A stretch of DNA of 64,000 bases from the NCBI GenBank assembly GCA_022829145.1, contig CM040764.1, positions 5,072,875-5,136,874 of the forward strand, read 5' to 3'. The notes below the pieces were generated by a model. It searched no databases. It was not told where the DNA came from and saw only the letters and a list, made by a program, of their open reading frames with translations. Positions 15,101 to 26,100 of this stretch are shown piece after piece. Each line of letters opens with the position of its first letter. The first letter of the stretch is position 1. The stretch is from Albula goreensis. Lineage: Eukaryota; Chordata; Actinopteri; Albuliformes; Albulidae. The translations under genes and the position numbers were made by a program.

Positions 15101-18100
15101 GACCTCTGCTTTAAGCATCAAGCTAGCTGTGCTATCAAAAGAATCACTGCTTTATTTAATGCTACACCATTCAACTAGCCAAGATGTTCAGGAAGTGAAG
15201 AAACCTGAATGTGCTGCAGGAACGAGACCAAAAATAAAAACGCTTAACACCGGAAAAAAGTGCATAAAAATAGAACTAAGTGGCACCATACAGTGAAAAC
15301 TCAGGCATGTTGTTTTATGAAAAGAGTCTGGCCTTTTCTAAACAATCAACAAGAAAAGTAGCTGCTTCGCGACAGCAAACTCGACACAAGAGGCTCAGAA
15401 GCCCGTCTGTATCTGGCACACATTCTCAGAAGTAGCCGGCTGTAGAGCTGAAGGACAATTCCCCTTCAGTTGTCAGACTTTTTACTTTAAATGTTAAAGA
15501 GCAGCCATGAGCCACACATTAGGCCGCTGACATAATTAAAGTATACGTGTTGGGCCTTTGAAGGGTTTGTCCTACATGCATAAACACTATGCTTGTTTAC
15601 GTTTCTGAAAACTTGTTTTTCGGTGGGAAAATGACCGCTTTAAGTCAATTAATCTATTTCAAAATAGGGGAGGGGGGGCAGGCAAATAGTCAAAACGAGG
15701 AGGAAGCGAGTGCCAAGAAGAAAACAAATCCTGGGAGATCACCCTCTTTAAAATGTCCCCTGGTCATTAATAAAGAGGAATAATCATTGTTTACAGATAG
15801 ACAAAATAGCGCAAAACACTTTTTCTTTTTTAAGTGTCAAATCCTTGGAAATGCACCACAGTGAAACACAAGTTGGATGTGCTAGGCGCAGACACAGTCA
15901 TTCGAAGGCCATTTTAATCAAATGATTCATGGGCTGGACTCCAGACGCCCAAAATCTGATAGAGCGTCTAGATAGCTTTGTTCATGTTTCTGGCGAAGGG
16001 CTCCTTCAGTCTGATTGGTGCCAGTAGATTAATAAGGGTGGATCTGGTTGGCTGGAGTGGTTTATCGTTGCGCGCACCAACCCCCTGACATTCTTGATTC
16101 AACAGAGGCAATAGCTGACCATTGTTTTTTTGGCAAGCAACATTCCGGGAAGCAGACTTACACCACATCAGAGCTGGACATGAGTCAGGCTCTTGACTAC
16201 ACACAAGCCAGGCTCGGAGCTCTGATGCGGTAGCTTTCACCAATCAGCAAATTTCACCCAACTATAAGCCCGTCAAACGAGTCAACAAACTTGGTCCTTA
16301 CAACCAAATGTTTTTGCCTGCCACACAGTAATTTTGACTTAATACTGTGCGTGTTGCCTTTAACACGTTTCCATATGACACACTTCTTGAGGTTGGCTTG
16401 AGTCCAGCACCTCAATGTGTCACAATTTCAATTTCACATGAGTGGAATGCCACGGTCACATGGCTGCACAGTGTGACATAGTGAACTTTGCCCTGAAATG
16501 AGACAACATTCATATCTGGGGTTTTAAAACAAATGATGTACCGATTATTTGATGTAACACTGTGTTTTTTATCGCCCCACGGGTTCAGACTGTCAAAATA
16601 ATGTCAGCATTTTGTATCAGTAACAATGAGCAGAGGAGAGATTACCCTGTCAGACACTGTTATAGTTCGACATAAATAGTGCAAGATACACCACCAAACA
16701 AAAAGGCCCAAAATGTTTAACAGCCATTTGCCAAAAAATCTTCAACTCTAATCAGAAAGGGCCGTCTGAAGTGCCAAGAAATGAGACGCCCCCGTTAATG
16801 TGACCCGGACAACGGCGGGGCAGCGGAGCGTGTTTTTTTGGATGGGATAAATTTGCGGGGCGAGACACCGCTCGGAAAAGGGATCCAGCATGCCGGAGCT
16901 TTCTGGCAGGGATAAATTAAAGATCAAATGCTGAGCTCTGGGAGGTTTGCATTCTTCTTGTATTAAATCAAGAAGCTTGCCGGCAGTCAATTATTTACTC
17001 ATGACAACCCTGGAATTGCGCAACATTAGGCATTTAAGAATGATTTTTCTAGGAAAGTGCAGAACTGCCTGAAAAAGAATTTTTTGACATTAAATCCTGA
17101 GAGATGTTTCTTCTTTAGCACAAATCATACCGTCAACATCACTCCCGGCCCCCGAGGACTGCGGGTACGCCATTTTTTTTTTCTTGTTTATCGGCACTTA
17201 AATTGACCAGTTGAAACAGTTAACTCGCCTCACCTGACTGTAATTGGTAAGGTTTAACATATCTGCCAACTGCTTGAACTTTACCAATTAGCAAATTTAA
17301 CCAAATTCCATCAATGGGCCGTGACTACATGAAGCTCATGAAAAGAGAAGTTTGAAATTCAAACTCAGGCACTCCCAGCCATGAGGCTCTGCCCTGGGTC
17401 TGAAACACTTCCACAGGTCAGCTCAGCCAAAAGTGGGCCACCTCAAAAAAGCCAAACCACATGCAGGACCACTCAACTACAAGCTAAACTCTACGCTGCA
17501 GGACTGAGGAGCGCGTCCCAGAACCACAAACCAGGAGTGGCACATACGTTCTGGTTCCTCAGCGCATGTGAAGTGGGATCGGTTTCTGCAGTGGGGGCGA
17601 ATTACCGGGGCTGGGGGCGGACAGGGGCCCAGAGGGCGGGCTGGAGGGTGGGTATGGCGGGCAGCAAACTCTGGGTCGGTGCCATCCTGCCGATGGCAGG
17701 GCGGGGTCCGGACAGCTCAGCCAGCCCTGCCCACCGCAGAACCAGACTGCTGAGGCCACAGGCCCAGCCCCAGGTCTGCTTTAGTCTACCCCTACTCTGG
17801 GTAAACAGGCGCAGGGGCTATAAAAAGCACCGAGCGGACGCCTTACCCCCCGACATTTGATCGAGGGGCAGCACCAGAAAGCAGGAGCTGACGGCATCCG
17901 TCTGGCTGGCGGGCTGCCGGAGAACAGAGCGACGTGGGATCGGTCTGGGGTCAGACGGGAAGCTTCAGATGAGCCGATCAAACAAACAACCATCCTTACG
18001 TAAACTTTGGTCGATTATAGAAATACTCTAAATAAGCCCCATAAACAAACCGTAAAAATAACACTTCATGTTAAAAATAGTTTCTAGCTTCAATTGATAG

Positions 18101-20666
18101 TGTTTGTGAGGGCTTTTAAGGGGGGGCAACCGAGGAGATGACATTCATATACAAGAAAACAAGTCTCACCATTAAAATCTGCATTTAAATACTTATATAC
18201 AGAACCCAAAGCACTCAGAAAAAGTACAAAAACATGCATTCTGGAACAAGTTATATGCCCCAAACTACATATGTATTTTGCTTTCTTGGAACATCTCATT
18301 CATTCAATAAACAGGTGCGCAAACTGCACAATTAAGCACAATTCAAAACAAGGTTCTGTAAACTGGACAAACAAACGCCATTAACTGCAACACCTTCTAG
18401 AACAGGAATGACAAACGCATAAATAAAAAGCCTAGCCAATCAGGCATTTTAAAGGGAATGTGCGTGTTGTTTTTCCTCCCATGGTAAAGTGGAGCTTGTT
18501 TACTTGAGAACAGCACTGTATCACGGTATGAATAAACAAGGAACATTTTCTTATAAAGAGAATGCATATAACTTTAATAATGAACGCTCCGTTGAGGATT
18601 TGAAAATCCGTGGGTTTGTTGAAATTTTTTTGCTTCCAGCGTAATGTCAGCGGAAATGTTTGTCTGCGTGGCCTTCCCAGCACCACTGCAAGCCCCAATG
18701 CACGCTGAAAAGTTACACCCTTTGATTAAGAAAGTACACGGTTCGCGTCCTGCCTCTCTTTCTGTGCGCGTTTAAATTTAGATGAGTCATTTTCTCACAG
18801 CTGTCGTCCCCTCTACCTGTGCGCGCTGACTTGCCCCGGTTCTCCGTGCAAAAAACAGATGTGGTCGACCTGACGTAACAGAGCGTGTCGAAATGCAGAC
18901 AGCTTGTCTGTCCCTCTCTCTCCCACTCTCCCCCTTGGTGCTGGTCCCGGGGGTTTGTTTTCCTGTCTTGTCAATCGGCATGTAACTGAGCAAGCTGGAT
19001 CCCAACTGTTGCTTTTGCTGGGAATGTGTAAAGGAACAATAAACGCTGACTTCAAAGCAATGGGTGGTGGGTGGGGTGGGGTGGGGGAAATTGTGCCTCT
19101 GAAACTAAATGACATTCAGCGACAGGGTAGGTGGGCCATCTGCTCTAGGCAGACAACGGCCGACCTGAGAAACACTCCATTCGAGGGGCTGACTGAGGAG
19201 ATCAAAGAGAACTTACGCAAAGACTGCATAAAACGACCGCCGTTATCAAATCTATCAGTGTCACAGTTCTCCCCCCTTGCTACCAAGAGGTTGAGCAGCC
19301 TTATATTGATTTTTTTATGCAACCTTTTTTCTTTTTAAGCAGAAAGCCATGACATTTGTTTAGACTGCTCCTCATTGTAAAAGGGAAAAGCACAAAATGT
19401 TTAGACTGTATTGGAGAAATAATTATGTGACACTGGTCTTCCCAAATAATCTGAAACAGACTCTTACTGAAGTAGACTTTGACATCCAAAACAGAAGGCT
19501 AATTGGTCTTCATTAGGATCTTTTAAAAAAAAATCTACTTTCAATTACACTGCAGTCATTGAGCAAACTCTTATCCAGAGTGACTTACAAAGTTGGATAA
19601 CAGAAGTGCAATCACCAGATATGAGCTTTGCCAGTCCTTGAAAACAACATTTCCAGACCAGCAAGTACATGTGCAACATTAATTAAGCAAATAATGCATG
19701 CTAGCTATGCTAATCAGAGCTAAAATACAGCCCATGAATACAAACAGTATGTCCATAAGCCATGATACACCAACATGAAGGATTCCAGCCTGTTATTGAA
19801 ATAGAAATGGAGACTTTGAGTTTCGTTCTGGACAAATTAAAGAGGATGAAAGAGCAGCCATGATGCCTACTCATCTGTCCAAGAAATTAGCCCTCTGGTT
19901 TGGCCTCAAATGCCCCAAAGTGAAGAGTTAATGCCATGTGCACTCTTGCAGGGTTGTTTTTTTTTTTTTTTTTACTCAGGCAGTGATACAGCCGGCTAAT
20001 ATATCAAGGCCACTGAAAGCAGAGGCCCCCTGGCTCCCTGTGTCCTGCCAGCCTCAGTAAGCAGTCTCCAAGAAGGATTTGAGCATCAAAGCCAGATCCA
20101 CATGGCAGCTGTCCCCCTCACAAACACGACCCGCCAGGGGCTTGGTGCAACAAGAGCTTCTCCTTCAAAGTGAAACGGGCATTTGAAACTGATATTACAC
20201 CGCAAATTAGATCATTTTAATTACGATATCACAGACAGTGATTATCAATACAGACAGAAGATTGCTCTTACAAAGTTCTGCGGTCTAATCTATGAGTGAA
20301 CTTGAATGAGAGAGGTGGCCAGCTGAGCCAGGTTAATTAGTGAAATGAAAACCTCCGTTCCTTACATGCCAGGTCTCTGTGAACGCGGGTCCCCACCCAT
20401 GCTCCAATGAGAGAAGCACGTGTCAGGCCTGTTGGAGTGTACACTGATGGGGTACATGTTCGCTCGCTTACTCACCTCCACCTCGTAAAAGTCCTGGGAG
20501 TCGTCCAGCCCTGCACCCGGATCTGCAGGCTCTTGTCCTGGCCTTTGCCCCCAGCCGCGCTCAGGCTCTGCCCCGGCTCCAGGGTGCTGATCCCGGCGTT
20601 GAACTGGGCCCCCAGGCGGGTCCCGGGGGTCTGCAGGACCCGGTAGGAGCCCTCGATCTCGCCCAT
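101..20666 (-). CDS. FARP2: FARP2, FERM/RhoGEF/pleckstrin-domain protein 2 (5' part; continues off the left edge)
   Basis: FARP2 is a FERM-DH-PH guanine-nucleotide exchange factor of the Rac/Cdc42 pathway that works under plexin and integrin signalling at the membrane. Coding exons, in gene order: 20666-20476 (ATG at 20666), 6193-6089, 5062-5020, 4798-4720, 4386-4289, 4043-3929, 888-741, 637-542 and 264-101. All have AG acceptors and GT donors, and phases agree except for the indel in the first exon. The product starts [15 protein letters not shown], as FARP2 does and unlike FARP1. The FERM domain begins near residue 45; recognisable blocks include [49 protein letters not shown] and [14 protein letters not shown]. 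About 346 of roughly 1,050 residues lie in the window; the FA, DH and PH parts are missing only because the window ends. FARP1 is the alternative, but the N-terminus and the SEPT2/HDLBP neighbours favour FARP2. Confidence 0.93.
405..487. mobile_element. Short palindromic MITE-like repeat, copy 1
   Basis: The left arm (GAAAGAATAGCAGTGCTGAT at 405) is an imperfect inverted copy of the right arm ending at 487. The arms run about 30 nt each around a 20-25-nt AT-rich centre, so the whole element could fold into a hairpin. The motif GTGCTGATCTxGGATCAG recurs at 20,748-20,846 and in part near 24,410. It lies in the FARP2 intron between exons 542-637 and 101-264. The family assignment is not certain. 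Confidence 0.5.
889..3928 (-). other. FARP2 intron between exons 3929-4043 and 741-888
   Basis: About 3 kb without recognisable coding sequence. It includes a short A/C-rich low-complexity stretch near 940-980, a weak CA/CG-type stretch near 1,350-1,390 and a G-run near 1,630. The introns at 265-541, 638-740, 4044-4288, 4387-4719, 4799-5019 and 5063-6088 are also gene-free. Confidence 0.6.
14958..15080. repeat. Fish-type dispersed repeat fragment (TTATCCAGAG core)
   Basis: The stretch TTAGCAGATACCCTTATCCAGAG, followed by GGATTTGAACCTGTAGCC, resembles the conserved core shared by several fish interspersed repeats (consensus roughly TTTAGCAGACGCTCTTATCC, then AGAGCGACTTACA). It is degenerate and no boundaries could be set. 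It lies in FARP2 intron 2. Confidence 0.4.
19548..19615. repeat. Fish-type dispersed repeat fragment (TTATCCAGAG core), second copy
   Basis: AAACTCTTATCCAGAGTGAC followed by TTACAA matches the same core as the fragment at 14,958 and is closer to the usual fish consensus. No ends or target-site duplications were identified. Confidence 0.4.
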
Positions 20667-20691
20667 CGCTCGCCTGCGACCCGCCCTCTCC
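20476..20691 (-). other. FARP2: FARP2 exon 2 (start-codon exon) with apparent 1-bp frameshift
   Basis: The acceptor (TGCAG|GGAGAGG) precedes 25 nt of 5' UTR, then the ATG at 20666-20664. The donor is GAG|GTGAGT at 20476/20475. The coding part is 191 nt, one short of the 192 needed to join the next exon (SKADGQALL...) in phase. The frame reads normally through SLQIRVQ, then meets a GGG run near 20509-20513. One extra G would give [12 protein letters not shown], which aligns residue for residue with the family. As written, the frame goes into unrelated residues and stops inside the following intron. The exon therefore looks functional but for one missing base. Confidence 0.88.
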
Positions 20692-20747
20692 CTGCAGGCC
20701 CAAACAAGAGACAAGAGGCATCAGGGAACGTGCAAATCTCACAGCAT

Positions 20748-20846
20748 TAGTGCTGATCTGGAATCAGGTCCTCCTTTCCTTGTTATAACCATACCCATTA
20801 CAAGGTAAAACAGTAAAACAGATCCTAGATCAATACTCCTACTCAG
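20748..20846. mobile_element. Short palindromic MITE-like repeat, copy 2
   Basis: It begins with GTGCTGATCTGGAATCAGG and ends with a diverged inverted copy (CAGATCCTAGATCAATACTC), around an AT-rich middle. The ends match the copy at 405-487, marking one dispersed family. It lies in FARP2 intron 1, about 60 bp upstream of the exon 2 acceptor. Confidence 0.5.
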
Positions 20847-22925
20847 ATATGCTGCATGAATGAGTCCCTTGCATACAAGCACAGGGATCTCAAACTCTGG
20901 TACCGCAGGGTCTGCTGGTTTCTGGTGAATTGTGAACATCACAAAAGGTGAGAGTTAAATTGACTATGGACTGAAACTGCTAAGAGTTTGAGATCCATGT
21001 TGGCATGTTGTCAGTGTTACACAAAAACCTCTAAATACAATTTTTCCTCAAATGTTACCAACTTCTCACCAACTATCATGTACTGTAAATGTTTCATACT
21101 TGGTGATTCTAAACCCACCAGACCATAAAACTACCTATAAAATTGTGTTGTGCTGGGTAAATAAATCAAACAATAAAAATCAAAATAGACAGTGTTGAAC
21201 TGGCAGTCCATTTGTGACACCTTGCATTTGAGCCATTCAGAGGAAAAAAAAGTTGACTGAATCTCAGCTCGAGTCTTTACCTTTACCAAAATTTTTGGTC
21301 CAAAATTGTTGTTAAACAGGAGTATGTTCATAGAGCCATAAAATCCTGTTTGAAGTGCAGTCTTATCTCAACATCTGGAAGACGATAGCAGGGTAGCACA
21401 TCACCTCTTGCAAGTTAAGATTGCGAAACCACGGTTCAGAAGTCTGATAAATCTGAAGGAATAGCTTTTTTTCTAGTTGGCCTTAATTTCAACGGTCTTA
21501 CCATACCAATTATTAATTCTAAAAATGGTTTCGCATGGAGCTTTAATCCATTTTAATTACTTCCGTCCTTGCATTTTTGTGGCGAGCGGTTAGCTGGTGA
21601 AGTTTGAAATGAGTCCAACTACACATCTGAGGCAGTGTATGGAGCCAGCTAAGACGACCTGTGAGGACGCCCAAAAAAGATGTAATCAATTGTCGGAACC
21701 CGACTTCATGGAGGGGACGGAGAACAAAATTGCATGTCCGGGTTTAAAAACAATGAGGGTGATTATATCTCAGTTCAATGAAACATAACGTTAACTGCAC
21801 GCAGGGATACTGACTCGACCCAAAATGTCATATGACAGGCTACTGCCTAACGTGCAATTTGAACATCATTTGTGATGAATGTAGTCTTATTCAAATAACC
21901 ATTTGCTCCTTTACGCGCTCTCAATACTAATCCCAAGTGAAGATCACTGGCTATTCATTAATTTCAGATTGGTATCGAACAGGTAGGCAAGAAAATTTAC
22001 TAAACAGAAAAACAACTCACTTTCAGCAAAACGTCGAGATCACAGATGTACAGAAATTTAATTTTGGTATTTACTGGATGTGCATTAAACCAACAACAGA
22101 ACTGTCAAAGTAACCTAACAAAATTTTAATTTACTCCATTTATGGAGTGAGACAGTTTAACAGAAAGTTGTGGGCACTATTCAACAAGTGAAGCACCTAG
22201 CAAATCGCCTATTCGCAAGTCCACAAACTAAAATCATTGCTCCGCTGATCATGTTTGAGTTCACTGTGCATCATTTTCCACCAACTACAGTTGCAGAATT
22301 ATTTTCTCCAGAATCTTACTAGAAACGTCTAACGTTAGCCGACAGGTTACATTTCATTGCTAATGCAAATAATCGGTACATAATCACAGCGCCACGGTCG
22401 AACAGCTTTCTTGAACCATTTTCAGCCGTTATTAGAGACAGTTGCAAGCACTAAATATGCAAAAAGAAATGTAAAAAAGTTCACTTGAAAATAATGGCAA
22501 ATCCTTAAAATAGCGAACCCCAATAAACGTGTAGTATGTCCAACAGACAAACCATTTCAGAAAACTTTATTTTAGCGCTGTTCCATAAAGTTGCCACACG
22601 GTCATCCCTTACGCTGTTTAAATGGTCAGCAAGATGGCTAGCTACGTAGTAAGTACCTTTCTTGTATGGTAAATTCTAAGTTACCTCTAGGCTTTTTTCA
22701 AGAGCAATAGACATTAGTAAGACAGCCGCTGCAAAGTTAGACAAATAGCTAAATTGCCCGCTAGCTAACTAGCACACAAAAGACATTTTATGCACTTTTG
22801 CTTGTCCATATAAAATACCCGACGAGGTATCAAACTTTGCTAAATCGTAATTGCATTCACTAGCTTGTCCACAGATATTTTTCCTACATTATTGTTTAGA
22901 TAAATAATATATGACCACACCGTAC

Positions 22926-22990
22926 CTGATTTTCTTGTTTTATTCCTGCAATTCCCGAGCGACTCTTTCAGACGACCATCGCAAACACAG
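22926..22990 (-). other. FARP2: FARP2 non-coding first exon (approximate 5' end)
   Basis: A good donor (AATCAG|GTACGG) ends a short GC-richer segment on the minus strand at 22926, directly downstream of a CCAAT-box cluster. The next acceptor in this direction that fits is the one at 20691, giving a 2.2-kb first intron. The transcription start is not visible and was placed only by its distance from the CCAAT boxes. Inference from position and splice signal. Confidence 0.5.
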
Positions 22991-23011
22991 CGCAAGCCAG
23001 GCTGCAATCTC

Positions 23012-23140
23012 ATTGGACAAGGTCGATTCCCTCTTTGATTCCCATTGGCTTACAATACAACACGGCCTCACTTGTAATTGGTGAATTGTTTTACCTGCAG
23101 ACAATTCCTCATTGGTTGAACGAAATCTTCATTTGATTGG
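23012..23140 (-). promoter_or_regulatory. FARP2 promoter: five CCAAT boxes in one orientation
   Basis: ATTGG on the plus strand (CCAAT on the minus strand, the FARP2 sense strand) starts at 23012, 23044, 23077, 23111 and 23136. The spacings are 32, 33, 34 and 25 bp, close to three helical turns. All lie just upstream of the inferred first exon and no TATA box is evident. CCAAT is the NF-Y recognition sequence; phased multiple copies are typical of NF-Y-driven, TATA-less promoters. Confidence 0.6.
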
Positions 23141-26100
23141 CGGAACTCTCAGATCAGTTCAGACCATTAGGCGTTTTGTTTTTGAGTCTATCTGCAAAAC
23201 ATGTGTAAATTAATGAATGAAAACAGTTCACAGCTACTGGCATAATCAACAGTAGTTGGTGTCCATGAAGTTTGAATTTAAAGCTAGCATAAGACAAATC
23301 CTGATGGACAAGGTACATTTGATATGGAAAATTCACAACTTCATGTCAGTCATACACAGGAATGTTGCATTTTGCCACATGGTAGAACAACCTTGTGTGA
23401 AATCCAGCTGTAGTTTGTGAGTAGGGTCTAGTCACGTACAGAGCGTAGATGTTTACAAGCTGAGACAAGTCCATCAAGTCTTGTGTCTGTCCCAAACCTT
23501 TGTGCTTGCATGTGTGTGTATTTCTGTTCATGAGGTGTAGTCTGAGACCTTCTCCCCTGAATTTCTCTTGCTCCCGTGTCAAAGCCCTGCCCTCCACCTC
23601 TCCCACAGGGAGTTCAGCGTTTCAGACCACGGCAACAAAGAGCCACTGTTCCAGCACACGCCCTCCTTCCCCAGCCCCAAATATAGCTTCCTCCAGCCCA
23701 GAGTGCATACATGACGGAAGAGGATAAACACAGGGCTCCGCTAACTGGCGACCTGGGAATCTGTGGAATGAAATGTTTGGAAGCGCAGCGACCACTGACC
23801 GTTGCAGCGCATAACTCCATGCGGTTCCAACGTCAGAGCATAACATCGGCGACAATGCTGGCAACGGTAGACCCACTTCAACTCCACAGCTTAATGCTGC
23901 TTGTTGAAAGATGATTACTTTCAATGAGGAAAGCACACTTGATGCCAATAAATGTGATTGTTTTCTGACGGAAAATTACAAAGTATACAATTATATATTA
24001 AGTTAAGCTTGATAGGACACAAAAGTATCTTTTCAGAATGTAATATTTTCACAAGATTTCCCAAATGGTTTTTTGCTAATACTACATCACCATAATTTCA
24101 CGTTAGTGGAGTTCTGCATTAGCAATGCCTTAATTGCGATGCACTGGTACCACACACAAATTCAGCAGGTCACCCATACTGCATGAACGAGACAAGGCTG
24201 TGACCCAAGTTTAATACTGGTGTGTGCGAGTGTGTCCAAGGATGCTTTTCTAAATATTCAGTATTCATCCTGGGAATACCTCAATTGCATCACAATAAAT
24301 GGACAAGGGAAAGGTTTTATCTACCCACCGGTCACTAAATATAGAAGAGCAGCTGTTAGGTTTCACGAGTCCTGTACATATGCATGACACTAAGTGCTAC
24401 TTTCCTCTGATCTGGGATCAGGGGTAATTTGAACTGTAATCCAATGAAGAAGTTTAATCAAGTGCTGTAATTTAATTGGTTGGACACCAGGGCCAATCTG
24501 GGTCAAGAAGTCTGGTTTAGCAGACACATTGTCATATCACTGTGTTATGATTGTTGCCCAGTGAATCCAAATTAAGGTTAACACAACAGTTGTGCTCATT
24601 TCTCCCTTTTTGCTTTTATCTTGATCATTCAAGTGGGCAATTCCTAGAGAGTTGCTCTGTATACAAGTGTTTGTTACCACTAATTACAATGGCTTAATTA
24701 CATAATTAGCTGTATTAAATTCACTTAGAGTAGAGCAATACATTTCGTATAGGGACGCAATAACGGTCTTCGTTGGTCGTTCTTGAGCTTATTAAAAAAT
24801 AGCTAAAGTATTAGATAATGCAAATGACTGGCAAAATTACATCTTAAAACCGGACCTGAAATCCCAGTCAGCATGTCCACCCCTGTGATAAACCTGGCTT
24901 CAACGGTTCATTTTGGATACCAATGTAAAGCACTGTAAAAGTTTTTATGAGCTTATGAGAAAAGTAGGTTCTTAGTGCACTGTACATGAGGGCAGTCTGG
25001 GACAAGAAGCGGTTAGTGAGGACTAAGACCTTGCCCCCACTGCTGCTGCAATAAACTTGGCTTTCCTGCCCTCTAGTGGCCAAAACCTGTAACAGGTACA
25101 AAACTGGCTTGACAGAACTGCTGACTACAGAAGGCAAACAGATTTGAACTACAAAGAGTAAAATGTGATGATACACTTTCCATTCCAATTCAGTCACAAA
25201 CATGCATACAGGAAAAACAATCTTCAAGCAGATACTGGAAGAACATTTAAAAGATCAGACACAAATCATCATCACATAATTTAATTCACAGCACGAGGGA
25301 CATTTTAGTCAACTCAAATGAATCAGTGGATTGTTTAACTGTGCAAGTGCAGGACAGGAAAGAGCACATTCATAATCCATGGGAACGGCATTAAAGAAAA
25401 CTGATAAGTCGGGATTCTCTTCTCCATCAAAAACTGCAGAGGAGCAAAGTCAAACCCACTGCAACAGAAGACCTTTTGCATGCTAGTTTTGATTCAATTC
25501 ATGTACCCTTATTGGGTATAGCACTCATTCTACAATATGCATGTAAATGTGTTCAAGTACAAAACACTGTTCCAATTTATATGCATTCCATACAAATCAA
25601 CAGGGCCAATTTTGCCAATAATGGACCTAATTAACTGATAAAGGTCTGAGGCTGGAGCACAAACTAGCAAAATGAACCCCTCCCTGACACTGAGTATGAT
25701 ACACCTGATACTGGAGCTCACAACTGTACATCCACCTGAGACAGGATATAGCAGGAATGCCAAACCCAAGATACTAGAGAGCCACAGGATCTGCACTTCA
25801 TTAATCAATGAAGATGATTACAAAACTGAATTGACTTATTGAGTCAATTGCAAAATATAGTTCTGTATAGATTAAAAAATCTGCAGACACTGTGGCTTTC
25901 CAGGACAAGGATAAGCCAGCCCTGAGACAGAGGGATAGAACAGAGAGGCAAGACAGAAAAATAGAAGAATGAGACAGAAAGACAGGATAGAAAATATATG
26001 GCACAGACTGAATGAATGACCAGGACAGATTGTACAGTAGCGGTCACCTGAAGGATATGTGGTAAACTCTTTACTGTTGAACACAGATACCTGGGGTTCA

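Larger units (their letters stand above)
6194..20475 (-). other. FARP2 intron 2 (14.3 kb), no gene recognised
   Basis: Between the exons at 6193 and 20476 I see no exon that fits FARP2 and no other recognisable gene. It holds T-runs (about 11,073-11,090 and 11,391-11,410), a short CA tract near 8,697-8,716 and fish-type dispersed-repeat fragments (14,958-15,080 and 19,548-19,615). Open frames here, including 204 codons at 12,661-13,275 and 159 at 17,381-17,860, resemble no protein family and are probably chance. Confidence 0.6.

Noticed and set aside
17381-17860. A 159-codon open frame on the plus strand
   Set aside because: It is GC-rich intronic sequence with low-complexity composition, overlapping open frames on both strands and no recognisable domain.
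24868-25227. A 119-codon minus-strand frame in the FARP2-SEPT2 interval
   Set aside because: It contains CCTCTAGTGGCC-type sequence common in fish repeats, and no splice partners or family similarity.
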